Origin: CBDEGU01 sp965238045
GTDB lineage: Bacteria; Acidobacteriota; Terriglobia; Bryobacterales; UBA6623
DNA length: 64,000 nt
Reading direction: 5' to 3'
Assembly (NCBI GenBank): GCA_965238045.1
Contig: CBDEGU010000009.1
Location: 248,001 to 312,000 of the forward strand
Shown: piece by piece, positions 8,655 through 19,436 of the stretch
How positions within the stretch are numbered: the stretch's first letter is position 1
Layout: every line of letters begins with the position of its first letter
Program-made: the position numbers and the translations under genes
The notes under the pieces: generated by a model
Databases searched by the model: none
What the model saw: the letters and a program-made list of their open reading frames with translations, nothing else
Told to the model about the DNA's origin: nothing

Positions 8655-9137
8655 TCACCCAGACGGCGGCGGGTTCTCGCTTGGAGATGGCTCGGTGGAT
8701 TGCGGGCGTTCCAGGCCCGCGGTCAGCAGGGAACGGACTCTTTTGAATAGGGCCTGAAAGAGGTTTCTGGTAATCTCGCCATGGTCGGCGAGCAAGTCGA
8801 AAAAGTCTTCCCGGTCGATCCGCAGGAGCCAGGTATCTTCCAGCACTTTGGCGCTGACGACGCTCGGCTGATCGTCGAAGAAGGCCCAGTTGCCGATCGT
8901 CTCGTCCGGTCCCACGGTAAACATCGCCTTGCCTTCGCGGCTCATTTCCACCCGGCCCTCCAGCAGCACATAGAGCGACCCTAGGGGATGATGCTCCTCG
9001 AAGAGCGCCGCGCCTGTTTGGCATTCGATCTGGCTGGCAATGGAAGCCACCAGCGCCAACTGGTCGGTTTCAAGGTCGGAGAAAAGATCGACTTTTTGCA
9101 GCCGAATCGCCCGCTCAAACGTAGTCAGAGTTTCCAT
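8655..9137 (-). CDS. Cyclic-nucleotide-binding domain protein coupled to the translocase-HEAT gene
   Basis: A 160-residue cNMP-binding-type domain: METLTTFERAIRLQKVDLFSDL start, TGAALFEEHHPLGSLYVLLEGRVEMS, then IGNWAFFDDQPSVVSAKVLEDTWLLRIDREDFFDLL, a close match to Crp/Fnr-type sensor domains without the HTH. The last 20 residues are Pro/Ser-rich. The ATG (9135-9137) shares one base with the TGA of the upstream gene and has GGAAG in front, so translation is coupled. Translocase, HEAT repeats and cNMP domains also occur in one polypeptide in some relatives (recalled, not searched), suggesting that this is the detached regulatory module of that system. Confidence 0.8.
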   Translation of the reverse strand: METLTTFERAIRLQKVDLFSDLETDQLALVASIASQIECQTGAALFEEHHPLGSLYVLLEGRVEMSREGKAMFTVGPDETIGNWAFFDDQPSVVSAKVLEDTWLLRIDREDFFDLLADHGEITRNLFQALFKRVRSLLTAGLERPQSTEPSPSENPPPSG

Positions 9138-11957
9138 CAGCTTCCATTCGAGCCGGCCGCGAGCCGCCGGCTGGCCAGCGAGGCCGTTTCGGCCAGCAGC
9201 GGGTCCGAGCTTCCGGCAAGCGTTGCGATGGCGGCGCGCAGCCGGGTCCGCCCCGCCTCCGCCGCCTTGAAACATGCACAGGACTGGAGCCACGGATCGG
9301 ATGCGTTGAGCAGATTTTCCAGCGCCGCGGTTTCCGCCAAACGGCCGATTCCGAATAGCTCGCCGGCCGCTTCGAAAACGCGCTCGCTTTCTCTGTCTTC
9401 CAGGGCCGACAATACCATCAATCGCAGACGCGGTTCGAGGCGCCGGTCAAGGAACTCTATCGCGTTCGAGCGCAGATCCGCCCGGCCGCTCACGATCCAG
9501 TGATAAGTGATAAGCGTCGAGCATCTCGCGCCGAGGATAGATGAGCGCCAGCAGGCGAAATATCCAATCCAAACGCAGCCGAATGCGTTCGTCCAAAGCA
9601 CGGCGCAAGAAGAGAGCGCCCGCCCGGCTGGAGGTATCGGAAACCGCCCGCAGCAGGATCACCTCGTTGAAGTAGCGGCGCAGTTCTTGAACAATCAAGT
9701 CCCCGACGCCGGCGCGCCGGAACAGATCGCTGGAACGGTGTTTGCCGATCCGGCTCAGCGCCCGGAGAATCTGGTGACGCACGATATGGTCGGCCTCGTC
9801 GAGGCTGGCGAGCAGGAGTTCCGCCGCGCGCTGACCGCCGATATCGGCGAGAACCCTCGGGATCTGACGGCGAACCGCCGGTTCGGCCGATGCGTCCGCG
9901 AGCTCTGCGCGGAGTTGGGGAAGTACGCTCTCGCCATAGGCGGCCAGGGCCTTGCGGGCGGCGGCTCGCAGGTTGCGATCCCCCAGCATGCCGCGGATCA
10001 GCGTCACTTCGCACTTCGGTTTGACGGTGGCCACGCTCAAAAGGGCGCCTTCGACAACGGAAAAGCTCTCATCGCGGAGAAAGCCTGCCAGCGACCCCTC
10101 CAGCGGCAGAGTTGTGGCCTCGGAGGAGGGCAGAAAACCGATCAACCGGGCCGCTGTTTGGCGGGCCGGGATATCCCCGGACCGGGCCGAATCAACGAAC
10201 GCCAACAGAGCGGCCTCGGAGGTTGAATACTTCGCGGGGTCTCTGTTGAGCAAGAAAGCCGAGGCGGCCGCGGCAAGATCGCGGTCGTCGCTCTTGGTCA
10301 GCTCTTCGATGACACCGAGTTGTCCGGGATCGGCTTCGCCTTCCAGATATCGCAGGCCCTGCCAGCGAGCTTCCACGCCGGGTTCCAGTGCAAGAAACCG
10401 CAGCACTTCATCCCTGTAGCCGGGCAGGTCCCGCGTGGCCACGACCTGCATTGCCTTGACGCGAATCGCGCCCGACTCATGCGCCAGTAGAGCAGCGATC
10501 TGGGCGTGCTCCACGCCGGCGGCGCCGAAGCGCAACCAGCCGACGGCATGTTCGACCGACTTCAAGTCGGAGCTTTGCAGCGTGCCCTGGAGCAGAGATC
10601 CCGCCTCGGACCGGGCAAGGTCGCGAAGCAGCGCCTCGGGGTTGATTTCTTTCCTCTCGATGCTGCTTCTGAGCGTTTGGACGTATTCCCGGCGAAGCCG
10701 CATCGCGATCACGACCCAGATCCCGATGACCGACAGGGTTAGCCAGTTGATTGGACCGCTGACTTGGCCGGACTCCAAGCCCAAGACGGTGAACACCGCC
10801 AGCAGGAGGATGCTCGCCATGGCATCGGCCGACCGGCTTACGACCATATCCAGAAACCCCTTCACGCGCGCACGAACAGCGGCGGAGATGGGCACATAGA
10901 GGAGTTCGAGAGATGCCCGGTCGACCGAATGGCGAAACGCCTGATCGGAGCCGCGCGCCAAGACCACCGCCCAGAGCGAAGCCGAGAACAAGAGAACGCC
11001 TGATCCCATCAGCAGCGAGCAGGGGAGAATCAGGAGCGCCGATCCGGGGCCGATCCAGCGCAACAGGCGGGCGCTGAGCAGAGTGTGGAACAGGAACGAG
11101 AATACGGCGATAAACCCGTAGAAGTCGCCGAAGAACGAGACCATTCCCGAGGCATTGTCGAGGTATTGTAATTTCACGACGGCCTTGAACTGGTACTTCA
11201 CCAGGGTTCCGGCGAGAGTCGAGAGGAAGATCGCCGCGGTGATGAATGTGAGGTAACGGCTTTCCCGCACCCGCCGAAAACTTTCTCCGAGGGATGCCTT
11301 GCTTTCCTTGGATGGGTCGGCGCCGGGGCGGGCCGGTAGGTCCGAGGAATCGAGACAAAAAGGGATCGCGGCGCAGCCCAGCACGAGAACCATCGCGGCC
11401 AGCAGGAGACTCTCGGCGCCAATGCGAGGACCGGCGATACTGGCGATCTGGCCGCCGAGGGCCGCTCCTATGAGGCCGCCGCTGCCAATCAGCGAGAAAA
11501 CCCGCTTTGCCTGGCGGGTGTCGAAGACCAGGCCGGCGAGCGTCCAGACCTGGCTCGGCACCAGGACGGCGAACACGCCGACCCAGATGTAGACGAGCGC
11601 CGGTGCGCCGGGCAACTCCCACCGCATGAGCAGCCAGAACAACAGCAGGTTCGCCGCCAGGAAAACCTGGCTCAGACTGACGAGCCGGCCTTGTCCGAGG
11701 CGGTTCGACAGCCGAAGATATACGCCCACCACCAGGCCGACCAAGCCGGTGACGGCTAGATCGACCCACGGGAGCCGGCTGGCCGAGAACTCGCTCAGAA
11801 ACAAGGAGTCGGAAGTCGCCTTCAAACAGATGACGGCCGCGATCCCCATCATCAACTGAGCCGCGAGCAGCAGCGTGGGCCGCCACTCACCCTCGCGAAT
11901 ATCGAAATAGCGCTTCAGGAGTTGCCTCGGGTGGATGACCGGCGGGGAGGTCGGCAT
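9137..11957 (-). pseudogene. Npt1/Npt2-type nucleotide translocase-like carrier with HEAT repeats, frameshifted
   Basis: The first ~440 residues hold about 12 membrane helices of the ATP:ADP-antiporter-like/MFS superfamily (YFDIREGEWRPTLLLAAQLMMG at the start; SLIGSGGLIGAALGG). A soluble array of HEAT-like repeats follows to the C-terminus. The frame breaks at 9501-9514, where CTTATCA is tandemly duplicated (minus strand). Removing one copy restores MLDAYHWIVSGRADLRS and a continuous protein of about 937 residues. As it stands the product ends at 9447 (836 residues) and the last ~115 residues are out of frame. The break also uncouples the cNMP gene downstream. The truncated carrier may still be inserted in the membrane. 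Confidence 0.85.
9501..9514. repeat. 7-bp tandem duplication causing a frameshift
   Basis: TGATAAG occurs at 9501-9507 and again at 9508-9514 (plus strand). Deleting either copy joins the two halves of the carrier-HEAT frame exactly. Confidence 0.85.
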
Positions 11958-12011
11958 GCTGGTTCAGGCCGCAAAACAGGGCTGCGGGAGCGGGGAGAGA
12001 AAATTCTTCCT

Positions 12012-12017
12012 ATTATA
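12012..12017 (-). promoter_or_regulatory. Candidate -10 box for the carrier-HEAT gene
   Basis: On the minus strand the context GCCGACTATAATAG holds a perfect TATAAT about 55 bases before the start codon at 11957. No clear -35 hexamer lies at standard spacing. The same 14-base context occurs on the plus strand upstream of the amidohydrolase at 48148. Confidence 0.45.
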
Positions 12018-12040
12018 GTCGGCTGCCGTGAAGAGGGCGA

Positions 12041-12070
12041 GTCCAGCCGGACTTCTGCTACGGGCTGCCA
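12041..12070 (-). repeat. Solo copy of a dispersed inverted-repeat unit
   Basis: Read on the minus strand it begins GGCAGCCCGTAGCAGAAGTC and continues CGGCTGGAC. It matches the terminal repeats of the MITE-like element at 51377-51650 at about 17 of 20 core positions. No partner arm was seen nearby. Confidence 0.55.
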
Positions 12071-12091
12071 GAGAGGAGATACAGCCAGGAG

Positions 12092-12565
12092 TCAGGCCTG
12101 TGCCTGTTTCGCGGCGAAATCACCGATGATTGGCAGCTTGAAAGTCTCGCCCTGATAAGCTTTGAGCACCAGGATCAGCCACACCACCATAGAGCCCATG
12201 TTGATGATGATTCCCAAGAACGCGAAGACGGAGCTCATCCCAACGAAGCTGAGTGCAACGCCCATGATCGTGGCGACCGTGCTCAGGACGAAACAGGCCA
12301 AACAGAAGAAGATCATTTGGAACGAATGGAAGCGTACGAACGGATTGGTTTTGTAAGGCTCGAGAAGAAGAAAGATGATGGCCGGAATCGGAGTCATATA
12401 GGCGATAACCCCGAGAACATTGTCGGGTACATCGTCGCCGCCGGCTTGGGCTTGCGGCGGGACTTGGGCTTGAGGCGGGGTGCCGGATTCCCCTTGTGGG
12501 GCTCCGCATTTGGAGCAAAATTGGGTTCCGGTAACATCGGCTCCACACTGGCTACAGAACGGCAT
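12092..12565 (-). CDS. Zinc-ribbon DUF4870-like membrane protein
   Basis: A 157-residue protein. It starts with a double-CxxC zinc ribbon (CSQCG at 4-8 and CSKCG at 17-21), then a Pro/Gln/Ala linker, then about three membrane helices with the DUF4870-like pattern: VLGVIAYMTPIPAIIFLL, NPFVRFHSFQMIFF, and a C-terminal pair. The function of this widespread family is not established. The ATG (12563-12565) has GAGGAG nine bases upstream. It is divergent from the secreted-protein/metalloprotease pair. Confidence 0.8.
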   Translation of the reverse strand: MPFCSQCGADVTGTQFCSKCGAPQGESGTPPQAQVPPQAQAGGDDVPDNVLGVIAYMTPIPAIIFLLLEPYKTNPFVRFHSFQMIFFCLACFVLSTVATIMGVALSFVGMSSVFAFLGIIINMGSMVVWLILVLKAYQGETFKLPIIGDFAAKQAQA

Positions 12566-12799
12566 GTTCGAATGACTCCTCTATCACGGACTTGCGGTAT
12601 TGCGCGCGGCACTAGTATACCAGCCTCGCTCGCGGCCGCAACCCCGGCGGCGGAGAGAGTGCGCTACTTGACGTTGACAGTCACGTCCTCACGCGGCGGC
12701 CGTGGATGAATGCTACAAGAGCGTGTCATCTTGATGCACCCGCCCGGACGAATCGAAGGTAAGTTGTTTTGATAAAATAGCTTAGCTTTGGAGTGTCGC

Positions 12800-13393
12800 G
12801 TGCATCGGTTGATGGTTACGATGACTCGCCAAAGGCTTGTTCCCGTTTTCGTCTTTCTCATGACATCGTGGTCCGCCGCGGCGACGCTCGAGAGGATGTC
12901 GCTTGAGGACCTGGCCGGCCAATCGACCTCGATCATTCGCGGACGGGCGGGCGAGACCCGCGTCACCCGGCAAGGGGCGCTGCTCTACACCATCTCGCGG
13001 GTGGAAGTCCTGCGGCAATGGAAAGGAGACCCGGCCGATTCGGTCGAGGTCGCGCTGCCCGGTGGACAACTCGGCGAGCTGCGTCAGCGCTTTGGCGGCG
13101 TCCCCCAACTGAGGCCGGGCCGCGAGTACGTGCTGTTTCTTTGGCGCGGACCCAGCGGCCTAACCCAGGTCACCGGACTCAGCCAGGGCGTGCTCGATCT
13201 GGAGCGATCGGCCGAGGGCGAATGGATCGTCTCGCGGGAACCCAGCGCCGAGGTCACTCTGATTCCCGCCGGGACTCCCACCGAGATTTCCACCGGTGAA
13301 GTGCCGGCGGAAGATGAGACGATCCTCATGCCACTCAGGGAGCTGGCCGGGCGTATTCGGCAAATCCTGCGAGCGGAGCCGGACGGATCGTGA
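12800..13393 (+). CDS. Secreted protein, partner of the downstream metalloprotease
   Basis: About 197 residues. A signal peptide (LVPVFVFLMTSWSAAA) is followed by a single compact beta-rich domain: LEDLAGQSTSIIRGRAGETR, a region with REYVLFLWRG, and LSQGVLDLERS. No catalytic motif was recognised. GTG at 12800 is preferred because GGAG lies six bases upstream; ATGs at 12812 and 12821 also fit. Its TGA overlaps the GTG start of the metalloprotease (GTGA), so the two are co-translated. A chaperone, pro-domain-like or inhibitor role is inference from context only. Confidence 0.65.
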   Translation: MHRLMVTMTRQRLVPVFVFLMTSWSAAATLERMSLEDLAGQSTSIIRGRAGETRVTRQGALLYTISRVEVLRQWKGDPADSVEVALPGGQLGELRQRFGGVPQLRPGREYVLFLWRGPSGLTQVTGLSQGVLDLERSAEGEWIVSREPSAEVTLIPAGTPTEISTGEVPAEDETILMPLRELAGRIRQILRAEPDGS

Positions 13394-15969
13394 AGCGCGC
13401 GCGACTTTTGACGCTGGTTCTCTTCTGGACCGCCCTCGTCGCCGGCTCGCTGCCGGGATACTATCATTTTGTTCACTACCGGGAGGAGGCCGGGCGGCTG
13501 ACGAAGGTCTTTGAAAAATTTGATCTAGCGGAACTTACCGATCAAACGGTCTTTTTCTACGTATCGAGCACGGCTCCGCGCACAGCCGCCAATGACAGCT
13601 ACGAGGCTGTGATCAGCCAAATACGGCAAGCACTCTCGGTGTGGGACGCCGTGCCGGCGTCCTCTCTGCGGGTCGCGTTCGGCGGCATCAGCGATACGCC
13701 GCTTCGCTCGAATGGCCCAGCCGGGGAGATCATCTTCGCCGAGCTGCCGCCGGGGGTGATCGGCCTGGGCGGGCCGGTGACGCGTGAAGATGCGGATAGC
13801 GGCGAAATTTCGATCGTTCGCTCGCAGGTGATCCTGTCCAGCGACCTGACCGCGGGCGGACGGCCGAGGCCTAGTTTTTCGGAAGTTTTCTTCACGAGTC
13901 TGGTGCACGAAATCGGGCACGCTCTGGGCCTGCAGCACACGATGACGAGTTCGGTGATGAGCACCGGCGTCACGCGGGCGACGACGCGGGCGCTGCCGCT
14001 AGGACTCGACGATGTGGCGGGCCTTTCGGTGCTGTATCCGAGTGAGAGCTTCTCGATCTTTTTCGGCAGCCTTTCCGGACGCGTGCTGACGGCCGCCGGC
14101 GTGCCCGTCCATCTGGCATCGGTGGTGGCAGTCGCGGGGGGCGAGCAGGTGGTCAGCACGCTCAGCGACCCCGACGGCGGGTACCGGATCGATGGTCTGC
14201 TGCCGGGGCGCTACCTGATCTACGTTCACCCGCTGCCGGCCGGGACGCAGGACGGGCTGGGACCGGCAAATATTGTTTTGCCAGTGGATTCCGAGGGTAG
14301 GGCGATTCCACCCAGTGATCCGTTCAAGACGATCTTCCACGGAGGCACGAACCGTCCTTCCGCATCCGCCGCCGTGGATGTCGTGGCCGGGCAAACGGCG
14401 GGCGGGATCGATTTTCACGTCGAGCCCCGCGACGGGATTTCATTGTATGGAATCACAACCTATAGTTTCCCCGGCAACGGCGCGGCTGGCGTGCACCCGG
14501 CGTTTCTGGATGTAACGCGCCCCAACGGGTTTGTGCTGGCCACGGGCCCTGGACTGACGAGTCAGGTGTCGCAACTGCGGCTGGAGATTCTGGGGGAAGA
14601 CCTGCCGGTTGGGCCGCCTAGTCTCTATCCGTATGACGCTCGCTTTCTGCGCATTCCCTTCGGTTCCACGTTCTTCAGCGCTCTGACGCCGAAGCATCTG
14701 CTATTTCGGTTGAGCGACGACATCTATGTACTGCCGGGCGCTGTGCGATTCACCCCGCGGCCCGCTCCTCTCGTGCACTGGATCACGCCAACGCTGTCTC
14801 TGGAGGGGGAGGTGTTGTGGAACGTTCGTGGCGAGAATTTCGTGGCCCGTTCGGCTGTCTATTTCGACGGGCTGCCAGCCCAGACAACGGGTTTTGACCT
14901 GCCGACTGGAGAGATACAAGTGCGCGCGCCGCTGGGACCGAGAGGGCAAGCCACGGTGGTCACGGTCTACAATCCCGACGGGCAAAGTTCCGCGTTCACG
15001 CTTCCCGACGGCAACGTCACGGTGCTGTTTCCCGAAACCGAAGACGCGGCGTTGCAGCTCTCGCCGCGATCCGGGCACAGCGGTACAGACATCGTCGTGA
15101 GGGTCGAGGGCGTAAACACCAACTTTGCCGGTGGAGAGACGCTGGTTGGTTTTGGCACGAGCGACATCGTTACGCGAGAAGTATTTGTGGAAAGCGCGAC
15201 CCGGCTGCGGGTGGTAGCCACAATCCACGCGAATGCCGCGCCCGGCGCCTATATGCTGAGCGTGATCAGCGGCCTTCGCGTGGTGACGCAGACCTCCGCC
15301 TTTCGGATCGAGGAAGCAGCACCGGAATCGGGCGCGGCGAAGCTGCGGTTCCGGGGTCTGGTCAACTCCGCTACGATGCGTCCGGACCTGTCGCCGGGAG
15401 TTCTCGCTACATTGTTTGCTGAAAACCTGCCGGCGACCGGCGAGTTTGGAGAAACCAAACCCGTGCGGGTGACCCTCAACGGCAGGTCGTGCCGAATCAT
15501 CGACGTCTCGCCGAACCAGATAAATCTGCGAGTACCCGCGGAGACCGAAATCGGCGTGGCCGTGCTCGAGGTGGATAACGGAATCGGGCTCAGCCAGCCG
15601 ATGCTGGTGCACATCGACCGTGTCTCGCCGGGATTGTTCGGCATCGCGAACGAGGCGGGCATGCTGGTTGGCTTGGACAGCCCGGCCGCGCCGGGAGAGA
15701 CGCTGGCCTTGCTAGCCACCGGGCTGGGCGTTCTGAGCCCGCCGATTCCGCCAACCGAGGGAGCGGATGAAGAGGCGATCTGGCTCGGCTCTATCCAAAT
15801 TGTTGTGGCGGGACTTCGGATCGCTCCATCCTCGGTGCGATCTTCCGCGGCGATACCGGGCCTGGACGAAATCCGTTTCGAGATGCCTCCGCTGCCTCCA
15901 ACTCCGGTATCGGTAATGTTGATCGTCGAAGGTAAGCGAAGCAACCCGGCGCCGCTGCTGGTGCAATAG
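13390..15969 (+). CDS. Secreted metzincin-like metalloprotease with TIGR03437-type C-terminal domain
   Basis: An 859-residue protein. It has an N-terminal signal/anchor (LLTLVLFWTALVAGSLPGYY). The catalytic domain carries the zinc motif HEIGHALGLQH at residues 173-183, which matches the extended HExxHxxGxxH motif of matrixins. The VMS just after it is a possible Met-turn. A carboxypeptidase-regulatory-like domain follows (GRVLTAAGVPVHLASVVA), then IPT/TIG-like beta domains. The last ~210 residues match the Solibacter-type C-terminal domain (LSPGVLATLFAENL, QINLRVPAE, ATGLGVLSPP). The start is GTG, overlapping the preceding gene. Probably a cell-surface or secreted peptidase; the substrate is unknown. 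Confidence 0.85.
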   Translation: MKRARLLTLVLFWTALVAGSLPGYYHFVHYREEAGRLTKVFEKFDLAELTDQTVFFYVSSTAPRTAANDSYEAVISQIRQALSVWDAVPASSLRVAFGGISDTPLRSNGPAGEIIFAELPPGVIGLGGPVTREDADSGEISIVRSQVILSSDLTAGGRPRPSFSEVFFTSLVHEIGHALGLQHTMTSSVMSTGVTRATTRALPLGLDDVAGLSVLYPSESFSIFFGSLSGRVLTAAGVPVHLASVVAVAGGEQVVSTLSDPDGGYRIDGLLPGRYLIYVHPLPAGTQDGLGPANIVLPVDSEGRAIPPSDPFKTIFHGGTNRPSASAAVDVVAGQTAGGIDFHVEPRDGISLYGITTYSFPGNGAAGVHPAFLDVTRPNGFVLATGPGLTSQVSQLRLEILGEDLPVGPPSLYPYDARFLRIPFGSTFFSALTPKHLLFRLSDDIYVLPGAVRFTPRPAPLVHWITPTLSLEGEVLWNVRGENFVARSAVYFDGLPAQTTGFDLPTGEIQVRAPLGPRGQATVVTVYNPDGQSSAFTLPDGNVTVLFPETEDAALQLSPRSGHSGTDIVVRVEGVNTNFAGGETLVGFGTSDIVTREVFVESATRLRVVATIHANAAPGAYMLSVISGLRVVTQTSAFRIEEAAPESGAAKLRFRGLVNSATMRPDLSPGVLATLFAENLPATGEFGETKPVRVTLNGRSCRIIDVSPNQINLRVPAETEIGVAVLEVDNGIGLSQPMLVHIDRVSPGLFGIANEAGMLVGLDSPAAPGETLALLATGLGVLSPPIPPTEGADEEAIWLGSIQIVVAGLRIAPSSVRSSAAIPGLDEIRFEMPPLPPTPVSVMLIVEGKRSNPAPLLVQ

Positions 15970-16086
15970 CCGGCGATCCACGAAACACACGTCTCGTTTC
16001 GGCGCAAGACCCGGCTGGGTGGCCCCAGGCTTCCGCCCGAGACGCTGTGGGGAAGTCGGGTGGGATGAGAGCCGGGAGCAGAGGCG

Positions 16087-18015
<1,929 letters not shown>

Positions 18016-18190
18016 GGATCATCTCCAGGAACTGCTGATTCGGCCCGTCGCGGCGCATGGACATCGCAACCGCGCGGGCGAAAGACGAATGCACCACTAT
18101 ACAACAGGTTTGGGTGGGCAGGCATGCCCGCGACGCGGGCGCACGATCTGCCGCGCGCCCAGCCGGACATTCCACCACGCGCTGCTCGGG

Positions 18191-19390
18191 CTAGGTCAGC
18201 ACTTCATGCAGCCGTTTTGCCAGGATTTCAGCTTCGCCGGGCTGCAACATCCACATCGAGATTCGGATGCTGCCGTTGCCGCCGGAAATGCGAATGGCCG
18301 GGTCGCCGTTTTGCATCTCGTCGACAACCTGCTTGGCGGTCTTGCCGCGCTTGTCTTCGTCCCACTTGACGACGACGTGCGGCACGCGGTTCGCGATCTC
18401 GGGAATATCGATCGCGGTCTGGACGCCATCCACTCCCTTGATGGTGGAAATCACATGGTCGGCTCGGCGATCGAGTTCGGCGCGTTCGGCGTCGTGGTCG
18501 ATTCTGAGATATCGCTCGACGGCGGCAACGAGGCCCATGATTTCTTCCTTGCCGACTTTCATGCCGCGTCCGATGCCGCCGCCGGGGCTGATGGACATCT
18601 GAGCCGCTTCGATCAGCTCCGCCTGACCGAGCAAAAGACCGGAAGCCTGCGGGCCGATCAAACCCTTGCCGCCGGAGAAAACGACGAGATCAAAACCCTC
18701 GTCGACATAGGCCTTGAGGCGTTGCTTCGGCGGCACGTCGGCGGCGGCGTCGTTCAGGGTGGGAATGCCGTGCTTCTTGGCAACCTCGATCCACTCGGCG
18801 CGTTTGATCTGTCCCTTGGGGTCGGCCTTGTTGAGGAAGAACATCATGGCGGTCTCGTCGTTGATCGCCTTCTCGAGCTCGGCGCGGGTTTCGACCCAGA
18901 CGGTCCTCGCGCCGGTAAGCCACATTTGCGCCTCGTAACCGCAGCGATGCGCTTTCTGCGAGATGAGGACGTTCGGCATGCCGCTGGCGTCGGGAAGCGC
19001 GCGAAGTTTGGCGCGGTCTCCGCGATGCAGGCAGGCAGCGGTGCCGCAAGTGATGGCCGAGGCCGCGCCGCAAGCGATCATGGCCGCGGGCACGCCGATC
19101 ATTTCGGCGATCTTCTTGCCGGCCCTGCGCTGCAGGTCGGGGACATGGACAAAATGCTTCGAGGCCTCGACCATGGCGGCTACGACCTCGGGTGGCATGA
19201 CCGATCCGCCGAGCACCGTAACCGTTCCGATGCCGTTGATCACGGGCTTCGCGCCCAGATCTTCGTAAGTGATGGTCGCTACTTCATCGCCGACAGTGGA
19301 TGACGCTGTGTTGCCGCACCCAACCGCTCCGGCGACCGCGGCGGCCGCGGTTCCTTGCATGAACCCTCTTCGACTCGTCTGATCGGACAT
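18191..19390 (-). CDS. Tat-exported SelA-like PLP-dependent enzyme, copy 2
   Basis: A 399-residue fold-type I PLP enzyme of the SelA-like group that includes D-glucosaminate-6-phosphate ammonia-lyase (DgaE) and EF0838. The N-terminus is a Tat signal (SRRGFMQGTAAAAVAGAVGCG) that ends in a possible lipobox Cys. The PLP Lys is in FSGGKGLIGPQASG, and the cofactor Asp region is NDAAADVPP. The start at 19390 is chosen because the twin-arginine motif follows directly. It is a tandem paralogue of the gene at 19437-20642, 46 bp away. It is not selenocysteine synthase: it is exported, and no sel genes are present. A periplasmic ammonia-lyase or racemase-like role on an amino sugar or amino acid is inferred. 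Confidence 0.8.
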   Translation of the reverse strand: MSDQTSRRGFMQGTAAAAVAGAVGCGNTASSTVGDEVATITYEDLGAKPVINGIGTVTVLGGSVMPPEVVAAMVEASKHFVHVPDLQRRAGKKIAEMIGVPAAMIACGAASAITCGTAACLHRGDRAKLRALPDASGMPNVLISQKAHRCGYEAQMWLTGARTVWVETRAELEKAINDETAMMFFLNKADPKGQIKRAEWIEVAKKHGIPTLNDAAADVPPKQRLKAYVDEGFDLVVFSGGKGLIGPQASGLLLGQAELIEAAQMSISPGGGIGRGMKVGKEEIMGLVAAVERYLRIDHDAERAELDRRADHVISTIKGVDGVQTAIDIPEIANRVPHVVVKWDEDKRGKTAKQVVDEMQNGDPAIRISGGNGSIRISMWMLQPGEAEILAKRLHEVLT

Positions 19391-19436
19391 GTTTGTGACT
19401 CCTGAAAAATATCCCCGGGCGCTATGTGAACCGTTC

